From: Paraburkholderia acidisoli
Lineage (GTDB): Bacteria > Pseudomonadota > Gammaproteobacteria > Burkholderiales > Burkholderiaceae
Direction of reading: 5' to 3'
NCBI RefSeq assembly: GCF_009789675.1
Contig: NZ_CP046914.1
Location: 310,001 to 374,000 of the forward strand
DNA: 64,000 bases
The notes under the pieces were generated by a model, which was not told where the DNA came from, did not search any database, and saw only the letters and a list, made by a program, of their open reading frames with translations. The stretch's first letter is position 1, and every line of letters begins with the position of its first letter. The position numbers and the translations under genes are program-made. Positions 46,783 to 54,996 of this stretch are shown piece after piece.

Positions 46783-47415
46783 ATGCCACACGTCGCCCCG
46801 TTGCTCGCCTTTGCCGCCGTTGCGCTCGGCATGGCGCTCACGCCCGGACCCAACATGATCTATCTGATCTCGCGCTCCATTTGCCAGGGGCGCAAGGCGG
46901 GCCTGATCTCGCTGGGCGGCGTCGCGCTCGGCTTCGTGTTCTATATGTTGTGCGCGGCGTTCGGCATCACCGCGCTGCTCATGGCGGTGCCGTTCGCCTA
47001 CGACGCACTGCGCCTCGGCGGCGCGCTCTACCTGTTCTGGCTCGCGTGGCAAACGCTCAAACCCGGCGGCCGCTCGCCCTTCCAGGTGCGCGACCTGCCC
47101 GCCGACGGCCCGCGCAAGCTGTTCTGGATGGGCTTTATCACCAACCTGCTGAATCCGAAGATCGCAATTCTGTATCTCTCGCTGCTGCCGCAGTTCATCG
47201 ACCCGCATCACGGCAGCGTGCTGGCGCAGTCCATCGTGCTGGGCAGCGTGCAAATCGCGCTGTCGATCAGCGTGAACGCGGCCGTGGCCATGACGGCCGG
47301 TACCATCGCCTCGTTCCTCGCGGGCCGTCCGGCGTGGCTCGTGATGCAGCGCTGGCTCATGGGCACGGTGCTGGCCGGGCTCGCCGTGCGCATCGCGGCG
47401 GAAGGACAGCGCTGA
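46783..47415 (+). CDS. LysE/RhtB-family amino-acid exporter
   Basis: 210-residue inner-membrane exporter with six helices. The N-terminal ALGMALTPGPNMIYLISRSICQGRKAGLISLGGVALG (features: TPGPNM and GxxxGxxxxxG) and middle LFWMGFITNLLNPKIAILYLSLLPQF (features: NLLNPK) are diagnostic. Substrate is probably an amino acid such as homoserine, threonine or lysine; the sequence does not decide. Separated from the upstream small membrane gene by 219 bases. Confidence 0.92.
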   Translation: MPHVAPLLAFAAVALGMALTPGPNMIYLISRSICQGRKAGLISLGGVALGFVFYMLCAAFGITALLMAVPFAYDALRLGGALYLFWLAWQTLKPGGRSPFQVRDLPADGPRKLFWMGFITNLLNPKIAILYLSLLPQFIDPHHGSVLAQSIVLGSVQIALSISVNAAVAMTAGTIASFLAGRPAWLVMQRWLMGTVLAGLAVRIAAEGQR

Positions 47416-47573
47416 GTCAGGCCGGACGATGGCGCCGGCGGCTGTGGGCGCCGGCCGCTGCCGCTGAGCGGCGATCCGCCATCGCGGCCATCGCGCTCCG
47501 ATCGGGCAAACCGTGCGCTTAGGCAGTAGATCTATCGCTACCGTAAAGGCGCGAGAGTCTGGCGCCGGAATGC

Positions 47574-47603
47574 AAACGGCCGGGCGCAAAGGCCCGGCCG
47601 TTT
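47574..47603. terminator. Bidirectional terminator
   Basis: AAACGGCCGGGC, loop GCAAAG, GCCCGGCCGTTT: a perfect 12-bp stem followed by T on the plus strand and preceded by A for the minus strand. It separates the convergent LysE and DUF2158 genes. Confidence 0.92.
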
Positions 47604-47667
47604 TGCCTGGTGTTACCGCGAAAGCGACGAAGGATGGATATCGTCTCGCGTAATTTGATGCGCTCGC

Positions 47668-47955
47668 TTAAAACCCGCTGACGAGGCTGCCGCGCGCGAC
47701 GTCGCGCATCCTGACGGAACCCGCCGGAATCGAGCGCGGCTGGATCTGCACCATGTCCTGCGAGAACATGTCCTGGCGCAGTTCGCCGTGCTCGTCGAAC
47801 CATTGGCAGATCAGCCAGTGGCCGCTCGCGAAGCCCACCGGACCCGCATACATGACGGTCATGCGCGGGCCGCCCGAACTCAGGGTGACAACGTCGCCAA
47901 TGCCGGCCGTTACGGCACTCGAGCCCACGGCAACGTCGATGGTCGTATCAAGCAT
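47668..47955 (-). CDS. DUF2158 (YodC-like) protein
   Basis: 95-residue soluble protein. After a variable N-terminus, GDVVTLSSGGPRMTVMYAG and WLICQWFDEHGELRQDMFSQDMVQ form the small beta-rich DUF2158 domain (GDVVxLxSGGPxMTV and CxWF). ATG 47955 is taken because the product then starts just before the domain. Function unknown. It is preceded by a 709-base gene-free, AT-richer stretch that may carry its regulation. Confidence 0.82.
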   Translation of the reverse strand: MLDTTIDVAVGSSAVTAGIGDVVTLSSGGPRMTVMYAGPVGFASGHWLICQWFDEHGELRQDMFSQDMVQIQPRSIPAGSVRMRDVARGSLVSGF

Positions 47956-48664
47956 GATGTCCCCCGTTGAAAAAGACGCGCAGAGAAAAAACTTCAGGCG
48001 GGGCTTGCGTCCCGCAACCGGCCCACCGTTTTCGCCGTTTTTTCGGCCACGGAATTTGGCGGTAATAATGAGTTTGGCAAGACTAACAACTCGAATTAAT
48101 GCGCGCAAGCAATTTCAATATCGCTTGCGGAAAACCCTGTTACTGCGCATTAGCTAAAACGCGTCCAGCAATTTTGCCGCGCATAAATTACGGAAACGCC
48201 ACATATTGACCGGCGCCCGATAGCAAAAGCTACCGGACGGTCGGGCGATTGCCCCAGCTACGAGCCGATCTGCAGGCCTCTCCGCGCGAGCGTTCTCGAG
48301 CGTTGCACGAACAGTATTATTATTCGCGGCTTGCGGTTAAATAACCGCCGCAATGCAGTTGCAATAAAAACCATGCGAATGTCACAACATTAACCGCATG
48401 GTTCAAATTTCGATATTGTTGCCACAGGGGTGGAAACGCTTCCCGCCCTCAAAAACCGCTCGTTCGTTTTATTTTTTCGTCGGCGTGTTTCAGGCGTGAA
48501 AGCCGCGCGGTTATCTGCCGATTAACCGAACGATAACGAATATCGTCGATGAAATATGGCTGACACGTTAATGCGAACTTCTGTCGTAAAAGACAGCGCC
48601 CCATCCGGCCGCCCCGAGCTAGCGAGAACGACCCGATGGGGCGCAGCAGCCTGCCGCGGCGCGT
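47956..48664. other. 709-base AT-richer gap with palindromes
   Basis: No credible ORF. From about 48050 to 48550 the sequence is clearly richer in A/T than its surroundings. It contains AACCATGCG-N17-CGCATGGTT (48369-48377 and 48395-48403) and GCGGTTA-AA-TAACCGC (48333-48348), T-runs near 48466-48478, and several promoter-like AT blocks. It could hold a small RNA, a binding island for a nucleoid protein, or the long regulatory region of the DUF2158 gene; I cannot choose among these. Confidence 0.45.
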
Positions 48665-49231
48665 TTATTCGGCGAACGGCAGCGTGGTTTGCCCTTCGGC
48701 GCGCATTTCGAACACATTGAGCGTCATGGCGACGAGCGCGTAGTAGCCGAGCAGGCCGACCAGATTGATGGTCGTTTCGTGGCCGAAGCGCGCCACGGCA
48801 CGCGCGTAGGTCGCGTCCGACACGCGCTTGCCATCGTAAAGCTCGGTCGTGAAGGCGTAGACGAGCGCGTCGTCGGCATCCTCGAACTCGGGCGCGGCGC
48901 CCGTGCGGATCTGCTCCGCCAGCGTTTCGGGCACGCCCGCCTTCAGCGCGATCGGATAGTGGATATACCACTCGGCTTGCGCCTGCCAGCGCGCGGCGGT
49001 CACGAGAATCGCGAGTTCGGACAACCGCAGCGACAGGCCCGTCTGGTAGCGGCAGAACGCGCCCAGCCGCTGCGCGTGCTGCGCCAGTTCCGGGCTGTGG
49101 ATCCAGCCCAGAAACGGGCCGTTGAGATTGCCGCGCGGTCCCGCGAGGATCTCGCTCAGCACGGCCGTTTGCTCGGGCGACGCGAGCGCGGCGTCAAACG
49201 CGGGAAGCCGTGGCTTCGAGGATGGCGTCAT
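48665..49231 (-). CDS. Carboxymuconolactone decarboxylase-family protein
   Basis: 188-residue helical protein of the CMD/AhpD superfamily. Features: GPRGNLNGPFLGWIHSPELAQHAQRLGAFCRYQTGLSLRLSELAILV (Pfam CMD pattern), then ARWQAQAEWYIHYPIALKAGV, where the AhpD CxxC is replaced by QAEWYIH, so it is not a peroxidase of the AhpD type. ATG 49231. Reaction unknown; relatives accompany aromatic or quinone catabolism. The neighbours give no clear pathway. Confidence 0.85.
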   Translation of the reverse strand: MTPSSKPRLPAFDAALASPEQTAVLSEILAGPRGNLNGPFLGWIHSPELAQHAQRLGAFCRYQTGLSLRLSELAILVTAARWQAQAEWYIHYPIALKAGVPETLAEQIRTGAAPEFEDADDALVYAFTTELYDGKRVSDATYARAVARFGHETTINLVGLLGYYALVAMTLNVFEMRAEGQTTLPFAE

Positions 49232-49347
49232 CGATTCACTCCATTGGAAAACAGACAGGTGCGGCGGCCCGCGACCGCTCGCATGCACGGCAGCACGCGG
49301 AAGCCCGCGGGAAGATATCGCGAGCGCTCGCAGTCGCGGGTAATTTT

Positions 49348-49362
49348 AGGCAGTTAGTTGCA
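49348..49362. repeat. 15-bp element AGGCNGTTAGTTGCA, copy 3
   Basis: AGGCAGTTAGTTGCA, 22 bases after the stop of the minus-strand aminotransferase gene. Confidence 0.7.
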
Positions 49363-49384
49363 CATCATGCGCTCGCGCCATGGC

Positions 49385-50731
49385 TCAGGCCGGGCGCGCC
49401 ACGCCCGTCGCGTCGAGTGCGCCGTCGATGGCATCGGCGAGACGCTCGACGATCGTGTCGATGTCGCGGGACGTGCAGATGAACGGCGGCGCCAGCAGCA
49501 CGTGGTCGCCGTGCTTGCCGTCCACGGTGCCGCCCATCGGATACACCATCAGGCCGCGCGCGAACGCCTCGCGCTTGATGGCAGCGTGCAGCTTGAGCGC
49601 CGGATCGAAGCTCGCCTTCGTGCCGCGATCCTGCACGAGTTCCACGCCCGTGAACAGCCCGCGCCCGCGCACGTCGCCCACGTACGGATGCGCGGCGTAG
49701 CGTTCGCGCAGCCGCGCGCGCAGTTGTTCGCCGCGCGCGAGCACGTTGTCGAGCAGTTTTTCTTCGGCGATCACGCGCTGCACTTCGAGCGCCGCCGCGC
49801 ACGCCGTCGCGTGGCCGATATAGGTATGGCCGTGCTGGAAATACCCGCTGCCGCCCACGATCGTCTCGTAAATGCGCTGGCTCACGAGCGTCGCACCGAT
49901 CGGCTGATACCCCGCGCCCAGGCCCTTCGCGATCGTCAGCAGGTCGGGCGCCACGCCGTCTTCCTCGCACGCGTACAGATAGCCCGTGCGGCCCATGCCC
50001 GACATGATTTCGTCGAGGATCAGCAGCACGCCGTAGCGGTCGCACACCGCGCGAATCTTGCGGAAGTAGTCGCGCACGGGCGGCACCGCGCCCGCCGTCG
50101 CCCCCACCACGGTTTCCGCGACGAAGGCCGCGACGTTCTCCGCGCCGAGTTCGAGAATTTTCTGCTCGAGTTCGTCGGCGAGACGTTGCGCATAGGCGGC
50201 GTCGGTTTCGCCTTCGTGACGTTCGCGGTACGCGTAACAAGGGCTCACGTGGTGCGACTCGATCAGGATCGGCAGAAACGGTTCGCGACGCCACGCGTTA
50301 CCGCCGATCGCGAGCGCGCCCAGCGTGTTGCCGTGATAGCTCTGGCGGCGCGCGATGAAGTGGCGGCGCGTGAGTTCGCCTTTTTCCACGAAGTACTGGC
50401 GCGCCAGCTTGAGCGCGGCCTCGATCGCCTCGGAGCCGCCCGAGACGAAATACACGTGGTCGAGCCCCTCGGGCGCCGCGGCGATCAGATGATCGGCCAG
50501 TTGCTCGGAAGCCTCGGTCGTGAAAAACGAGGTATGCGCATAAGGCAGTTGCTGCGCCTGGCGCTTGATCGCGTCGATCACGCGCTGATTGCTGTGGCCC
50601 AGACACGAAACGGCCGCGCCGCCGCTCGCGTCGAGATAACGCTTGCCGGTGGAATCGATGATTTCGATGCCCTCGCCCGCCACCGCGACGGGCAGCGTTT
50701 GCTTCGGCATCCGATGGAAAACCTGGCTCAT
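49385..50731 (-). CDS. Class III PLP-dependent aminotransferase
   Basis: 448-residue PLP enzyme of the omega-amino-acid/beta-alanine:pyruvate aminotransferase type. Features: GxGAAVSCLGHSNQRV near 40, FVSGGSEAIEAALKLAR near 94-110, RRQSYHGNT, LDEIMSGMGRTG near 240 (PLP-ring Asp), TIAKGLGAGYQP near 266 (Schiff-base Lys), GHTYIGHATACAAA near 300. The gene follows the C45 peptidase by 21 bases on the same strand and shares its promoter, controlled by the RpiR operator. A hydrolase freeing an amine or amino acid plus a transaminase would make a short catabolic path (inference). Confidence 0.92.
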   Translation of the reverse strand: MSQVFHRMPKQTLPVAVAGEGIEIIDSTGKRYLDASGGAAVSCLGHSNQRVIDAIKRQAQQLPYAHTSFFTTEASEQLADHLIAAAPEGLDHVYFVSGGSEAIEAALKLARQYFVEKGELTRRHFIARRQSYHGNTLGALAIGGNAWRREPFLPILIESHHVSPCYAYRERHEGETDAAYAQRLADELEQKILELGAENVAAFVAETVVGATAGAVPPVRDYFRKIRAVCDRYGVLLILDEIMSGMGRTGYLYACEEDGVAPDLLTIAKGLGAGYQPIGATLVSQRIYETIVGGSGYFQHGHTYIGHATACAAALEVQRVIAEEKLLDNVLARGEQLRARLRERYAAHPYVGDVRGRGLFTGVELVQDRGTKASFDPALKLHAAIKREAFARGLMVYPMGGTVDGKHGDHVLLAPPFICTSRDIDTIVERLADAIDGALDATGVARPA

Positions 50732-50752
50732 GATGGTCCTCGATGAAAAATG

Positions 50753-51832
50753 TCAGTGGGGCGAACGGGTCGTGCCGATGCGCCGGTCGAGCACGCACGC
50801 GCCGCCCTGCCAGACGCCAAGCGCGACGCCGCCCGGCTCGACGCGCAGACACGCGGTGGCGAGCGTGTTCTCGTCGTCGGGATCGTGGGGGTCGTCGCGG
50901 AAAATCGGCAGCCCGGCACCCGCGCGGTCTTGCAACGCGCGCACGAACGCGTCGCCAGCGGCTTTGGGCGCAGGCGGCGAGTCGCGCGGTACATCGGGTA
51001 GCAACGCGGGCAGTAATTCCGCCAGCCGCGCCTGACGATCGCGCGAGGAGTCCGTGACGATCTGCGGCTCGTGCTCGCAGCCCGCGTGTATCAAATGATT
51101 CGCATGGCCGGAAGGCGCCTCGACTTCGACCGGCGAGCAGCGCCGCGCCGTGGCTTCGATGCTGAAGACGCGCACGACGCCTGCCGCGTCCGTGCCGCCG
51201 AGCGTGTGATGAAAGCCGCTCGCGCGCGGCGTGTCGCGCAGCAGCGCGAGCGCGTCTTCGAGCGAGGCCGCGTCGAGCACGGCGCGCGCGAGGATCATGC
51301 GCGGCACGCCCGCGCGCGGCTCGCGAATGCGCACGTTGTTGATCGCCTGGGCCAGCCCGGCGCGCGTGGCCGCGAACGTGTGGCCCGGCAGCGAACCCGG
51401 ATAGTAGAAGCTCGTGAAACCGGGCTTGCCTTCGGGCTCGACTTCGACCACGCCGCAACGGCCGAGCAGCCACGGGTCGCCGTCTTCGTTGTGCGCGATC
51501 AGGCCGCCCGAAGCCGTGCGCGCCGCCAGCGTCGTACAGCCGTCCGGCGCGTTGTGGATCAGTTCGCCGCGGCAGTTCCAGAGGAACAGGTCGTCGGCGG
51601 GCCAGTCGAGCGCGTGGGCCATGGCGTCGAGTTCCGCGACGTGCGCGGGGAAATAGCGCTCGGCCGCCGCGCGCAGTTCGCGGGCGAACGCGCTGCCGCG
51701 CCAGCGGCTGACCGCGCGCCAGGCGCTGCTTTGCGCCATGTAACTCGCGAAGACGGGCTTCGCGAACGCGCCGAGTTGCCGCCCGATCGCCTCGGGCGTG
51801 CCGCCCGCGCGGAAAGTCTTGAGTGCCTGCAT
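50753..51832 (-). CDS. Peptidase C45-like N-terminal nucleophile hydrolase
   Basis: 359-residue member of the C45/acyl-CoA:6-aminopenicillanate acyltransferase-like Ntn hydrolases. The likely nucleophile is Cys99 in APDGCTTLAA, preceded by LFLWNCRGELI and followed by GGLIAHNEDGDPW, NNVRIREPRAGVPRMILARAVL and SGHANHLIH, all in family order. Such enzymes self-cleave before the Cys and hydrolyse or transfer acyl groups on small amides, including beta-alanyl or penicillin-like amides. No signal peptide. First gene of the aminotransferase operon; a strong promoter with an embedded palindrome lies 60 bases upstream. Confidence 0.85.
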   Translation of the reverse strand: MQALKTFRAGGTPEAIGRQLGAFAKPVFASYMAQSSAWRAVSRWRGSAFARELRAAAERYFPAHVAELDAMAHALDWPADDLFLWNCRGELIHNAPDGCTTLAARTASGGLIAHNEDGDPWLLGRCGVVEVEPEGKPGFTSFYYPGSLPGHTFAATRAGLAQAINNVRIREPRAGVPRMILARAVLDAASLEDALALLRDTPRASGFHHTLGGTDAAGVVRVFSIEATARRCSPVEVEAPSGHANHLIHAGCEHEPQIVTDSSRDRQARLAELLPALLPDVPRDSPPAPKAAGDAFVRALQDRAGAGLPIFRDDPHDPDDENTLATACLRVEPGGVALGVWQGGACVLDRRIGTTRSPH

Positions 51833-51888
51833 CGAAAGAAATCTCGCTGATTACGTCGCGTTTTGCGACGCGCTTTATCTGATGCCGA

Positions 51889-51918
51889 TTTATACGCCTC
51901 AACAACATATGTTGTCAA
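51889..51918 (-). promoter_or_regulatory. Promoter with RpiR-type operator before C45-aminotransferase operon
   Basis: Minus strand: -35 TTGACA (51913-51918), 18-base spacer, -10 TATAAA (51889-51894). The nearly perfect palindrome TCAACAACATATGTTGTCAA (51899-51918) covers the -35 and spacer, so a bound protein would block RNA polymerase. A further half-copy CAACAACAAATG lies at 51931-51942. The same motif precedes the RpiR gene. Confidence 0.82.
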
Positions 51919-52065
51919 TAAAATATAAATCAACAACAAATGCGATATCGATGGACGAAGCCAAGCCGGGCGCGCGTCTCGTGACGTGCGCCCGGCGCAT
52001 GGCGTATCGACGGAACCGGAAACCTGGCGGAAAAGACGCGGAGAAGAAAGCGCCGAAGGAAGCCC

Positions 52066-52926
52066 TTAAGGCACGTAAGCGCCGCGTGCGTTGAGCGAGC
52101 GTTCGGCCGCTTCGAGCTGCGCGATCGCGCCCGCCCCTTCGAGCGCGAGCAGTTGCGCGACGAGCGATTCGGCGAGCGCCGTGGCGGCCACGAGCGAGGG
52201 GAAAAACGAGGGGCTTTCGTGCGTGAAGATCAGCGCTTTTTCGGCGTTGAGGGCGATGGGCGAAACGGCGCTGTCGGTGATCGCGATCAGGTGGCTGCCT
52301 TTTTCGAGCGCTGCTTCGGCCACGCGCACGGCTTCGACCGAATACGGCGCGAAGCTCACGACGACTGTTGCGCTCTCGCGCTCGATGCCGAGCAACTGCA
52401 TTTCGAGCGTGCCGGCCTCGCCGCCCAGCAGCGAAACCGATGGCCGGAACAGCCGGTAACCGTACACCAGCCCGAACGCCACGGCATAGCACGACCGAAA
52501 GCCGGCCACCTGCACGTGTTTCGCGCGGCGCAGCACGCGCGCCGCCTCGCCGATCGAACGCGTGTTCTGCGCCGCGCTCGCCTCGAGATTGTGCTGCTGC
52601 GCCACCAGCAGGTCGCGTGCGAGGCCTTCTTTGGCGCTGCCCGCGACGAGCGAGCGCGCGCGGCTCGAGAGCGGTTCGGGGCGCGTGCGCACGCGCGCAA
52701 CGAACAGATCGCGCAACTCGTTCCAGCCCGGAAAACCCAGTTGCTGCGAGAGGCGCACGAGCGAAGCCGGCTGCACGCCGGCGCGCTCGGCGACCTTGCG
52801 CATGGACGATACGGCCACCTCGTCGGGATGGTCGAGCAGGAAGGCCGCGCCGGTCTGGAACTGCGGACTCAGGTCGGAGAAGCGCGCGCGGATCAGCGCG
52901 GCGAGCTGGTCGAAACTGTCTGGCAT
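52066..52926 (-). CDS. MurR/RpiR-family regulator
   Basis: 286-residue regulator. N-terminal HTH_6 domain (residues 1-75; VAVSSMRKVAERAGVQPASLVRLSQQLGFPGWNELRDLF), linker, then a SIS sugar-phosphate-type domain (HVQVAGFRSCYAVAFGLVYGY near 130; SATVVVSFAPYSVEAVRVAEAALEKGSHLIAITDS). Encoded immediately upstream of the C45-aminotransferase genes on the same strand, 233 bases away. Matching palindromes in front of itself and that operon make it their likely repressor. SIS regulators usually sense phosphosugars, but those paired with aminotransferases may sense amines. Confidence 0.9.
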   Translation of the reverse strand: MPDSFDQLAALIRARFSDLSPQFQTGAAFLLDHPDEVAVSSMRKVAERAGVQPASLVRLSQQLGFPGWNELRDLFVARVRTRPEPLSSRARSLVAGSAKEGLARDLLVAQQHNLEASAAQNTRSIGEAARVLRRAKHVQVAGFRSCYAVAFGLVYGYRLFRPSVSLLGGEAGTLEMQLLGIERESATVVVSFAPYSVEAVRVAEAALEKGSHLIAITDSAVSPIALNAEKALIFTHESPSFFPSLVAATALAESLVAQLLALEGAGAIAQLEAAERSLNARGAYVP

Positions 52927-52946
52927 GCAGCGGCTCGGGCAATAAG

Positions 52947-52964
52947 TGACAACAAATGTTATCA
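52947..52964. promoter_or_regulatory. RpiR-type operator upstream of its own gene
   Basis: TGACAACAAATGTTATCA, an imperfect palindrome, 21 bases before ATG 52926; a half-site GTTGTC follows at 52970-52975. It matches the C45-operon operator in the ACAACAwATGTTRT core, which supports autoregulation. Confidence 0.7.
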
Positions 52965-53026
52965 CTGGTGTTGTCGCGATCGTGGATTGTTGCGGCGCTC
53001 TCCCATACGCAGAATGCCAAAGCAAG

Positions 53027-53926
53027 TCAGCCCGAGGTCGCGTTCTCGCGAATCCCCAGCGCCGTCAGCAGCCACAGCTTGAACATCTCGAAGGCCTCGT
53101 GCCGATGCGCCCGGTGCGGATGCACGAGATAGTGCCCGACGTATTCGACTTCGCGCGTGGACCCGGCGAGCGGCCGCACGAGTTCGCCGCGCTGCAATTC
53201 GCGCTCGGACAACAACGTCGATTCGAGCACGACACCGAGGCCGTCCACGGCTGCGGCGATCGCCATGGAACTTCGGTCGAAGCGCAGGCCGTAGTGCGTG
53301 GGCGGCGGCAACTGATTGGCTTCGAACCAGCCCTTCCACTGATACATCTGGACTTCGCACTGGATCAGCGGCAAGTGGTACAGGTCTTCCGGCTTGCGGA
53401 TGCGTTCCGCGAGCGCCGGCGTACACAACGGCGCCAGCCCCTCGAGCGCGAGGGGAATCTTCGCGTGCGGCGAAGGCTTCGGTTCGCCGTAGACGATATC
53501 GAGATCGAAGTCGTCGTCGAAACGGGCGTATTCCGTGCTCGCCGAAAAGCGCAGGTCGATATTCGGATAATCGCGCACGAAGCCGGACAGCCGCGGCAGC
53601 AGCCACTGCGTGGCGAAGCTGGGCGCGGTGTGCAGGCGCAACGGCGTGCGCTCGTTGCTCGTCAAGAGCGCGAAACCGCGCTGCATTTCCTCCATGCCGC
53701 GCTGGATATGCTCCATCAGCATCGCGCCTTCGCGCGTGAGGCGCACTTCCCGGGTACTGCGCTGGAACAGCCGGTGGCCGAGCAATTCCTCGAGCTTGCG
53801 GACCGAATGGCTGACCGCGCTGGGCGAGAGGCTCAGCTCGCGTGCCGCCTCCGCGAACGACAGGGTGCGTCCGGCACCCTCGAAAACCCTGATATACGAC
53901 AGCGGGACCTTGCGGAAAACGTTCAT
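53027..53926 (-). CDS. LysR-family regulator (GcvA-like)
   Basis: 299-residue LTTR. HTH at residues 8-66 (VPLSYIRVFEGAGRTLSFAEAARELSLSPSAVSHSVRKLE), then effector domain with LRLHTAPSFATQWLLPRL, DIVYGEP and VDGLGVVLES, the GcvA-subgroup pattern. ATG 53926 is chosen; an in-frame GTG at 53953 is an alternative. It is divergent from the split transketolase operon with 176 bases between, so it is the likely activator of that operon. A TGTC-ACG-GACA dyad (53976-53986) lies in the shared promoter. Confidence 0.9.
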   Translation of the reverse strand: MNVFRKVPLSYIRVFEGAGRTLSFAEAARELSLSPSAVSHSVRKLEELLGHRLFQRSTREVRLTREGAMLMEHIQRGMEEMQRGFALLTSNERTPLRLHTAPSFATQWLLPRLSGFVRDYPNIDLRFSASTEYARFDDDFDLDIVYGEPKPSPHAKIPLALEGLAPLCTPALAERIRKPEDLYHLPLIQCEVQMYQWKGWFEANQLPPPTHYGLRFDRSSMAIAAAVDGLGVVLESTLLSERELQRGELVRPLAGSTREVEYVGHYLVHPHRAHRHEAFEMFKLWLLTALGIRENATSG

Positions 53927-53947
53927 GGGCCTGGATTCGTGAATGGC

Positions 53948-53986
53948 ATTCACGAGCTAGTGTAATCTTTTCTTTTGTCACGGACA
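53948..53986. promoter_or_regulatory. Candidate LysR binding sites in divergent promoter
   Basis: ATTCAC-GAGCTA-GTGTAAT (53948-53966) and TGTC-ACG-GACA (53976-53986) are neighbouring dyads between the LysR gene and the transketolase operon. Neither has an exact T-N11-A core, so the assignment is tentative. Confidence 0.35.
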
Positions 53987-54102
53987 GTACGGCTCGCTAC
54001 ATTGGGCCCACCTCGTTCCCACACCCGTCCGATTGCTGAACAGGAGACAACTGCGGCAATGACGGGTTGTCGAGGATCTTTCCCGTTTCCGCAGGAACTG
54101 CC

Positions 54103-54996
54103 ATGACAATGATTACGGAGGCCGAGCCGCAAGCCGGCTCGACATCGGCGCAACTCTCCCGCATTGCCGATCACGCGTACCGCATCCGCCGCTTCGCGCT
54201 GCGCATGGGCGAAGTTCAGGGCCAGGGCTACATCGGCCAGGCGCTCGGTCTCGCCGACGCGCTCGCCGTCGCCTGGTGCCACGCGATGAACATCTGCCCC
54301 GCCGACCCCGAGTGGGAAGGCCGCGACCGCTTTCTGCTCTCGCACGGCCACTACGCCATCGCGCTCTACGCCGCGTTGATCGAAGCGGGCGTGATCGCCG
54401 AAAACGAGCTGGAAACCTACGGCTCCGACGACAGCCGCCTGCCGATGTCGGGCATGGCCACCTACACGCCCGGCATGGAAATCTCGGGCGGCTCGCTGGG
54501 CCAGGGCCTGACGATCGCCGTGGGCATGGCGCTCGGCCTGCGTCTGAAGGGCAATCCGGCTTTCGTCTACAACTCGATGTCCGACGGCGAACTCGACGAA
54601 GGCGCGACGTGGGAAGCCGCGCTGTCCGCCGCGCACCACGGTCTCGGCAATCTCATCACGATGGTCGACATCAACCGCCAGCAGGCCGACGGCCCGTCGC
54701 ACGACGTGCTCGGCTTCGAACCGCTCGCGGACAAATGGGCCGCGTTCGGCTGGCACGTCGAGCGTGTGAACGGCAACGACCTGCCCGCGCTCGTCGCCGC
54801 GTTCGATCGCGCCCGCGCGCTCACGGAAGCGAAGCCGCGCGTCATCCTGCTCGACACGTTGATGGGCAAAGGCGTGCCGTTCCTCGAAACGCGCGAAAAG
54901 AATCACTTCATCCGCGTCGACGCGCAAGAATGGCAGCAGGCGATTGCCGTGCTCGACCAGAACCATCGTCAAGCCCAGCAAGGAGACCCGGCATGA
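54103..54996 (+). CDS. Transketolase, N-terminal (TPP-binding) subunit
   Basis: 297-residue alpha-type half of a split transketolase. Features: HAYRIRRFALRMGEVQGQGYIGQALGLADALAV, DRFLLSHGHYAIALYA (His of the active site), SGGSLGQGLTIAVGMALG, and the TPP-Mg site SDGELDEGATWEA with INRQQADG; the usual GDGE is SDGE. AGGA precedes ATG 54103. Its stop overlaps the start of the C-terminal subunit (ATGA). Such split enzymes with unusual neighbours often act on non-pentose sugars or sugar acids, transferring two-carbon units in the cytoplasm. Confidence 0.92.
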   Translation: MTMITEAEPQAGSTSAQLSRIADHAYRIRRFALRMGEVQGQGYIGQALGLADALAVAWCHAMNICPADPEWEGRDRFLLSHGHYAIALYAALIEAGVIAENELETYGSDDSRLPMSGMATYTPGMEISGGSLGQGLTIAVGMALGLRLKGNPAFVYNSMSDGELDEGATWEAALSAAHHGLGNLITMVDINRQQADGPSHDVLGFEPLADKWAAFGWHVERVNGNDLPALVAAFDRARALTEAKPRVILLDTLMGKGVPFLETREKNHFIRVDAQEWQQAIAVLDQNHRQAQQGDPA

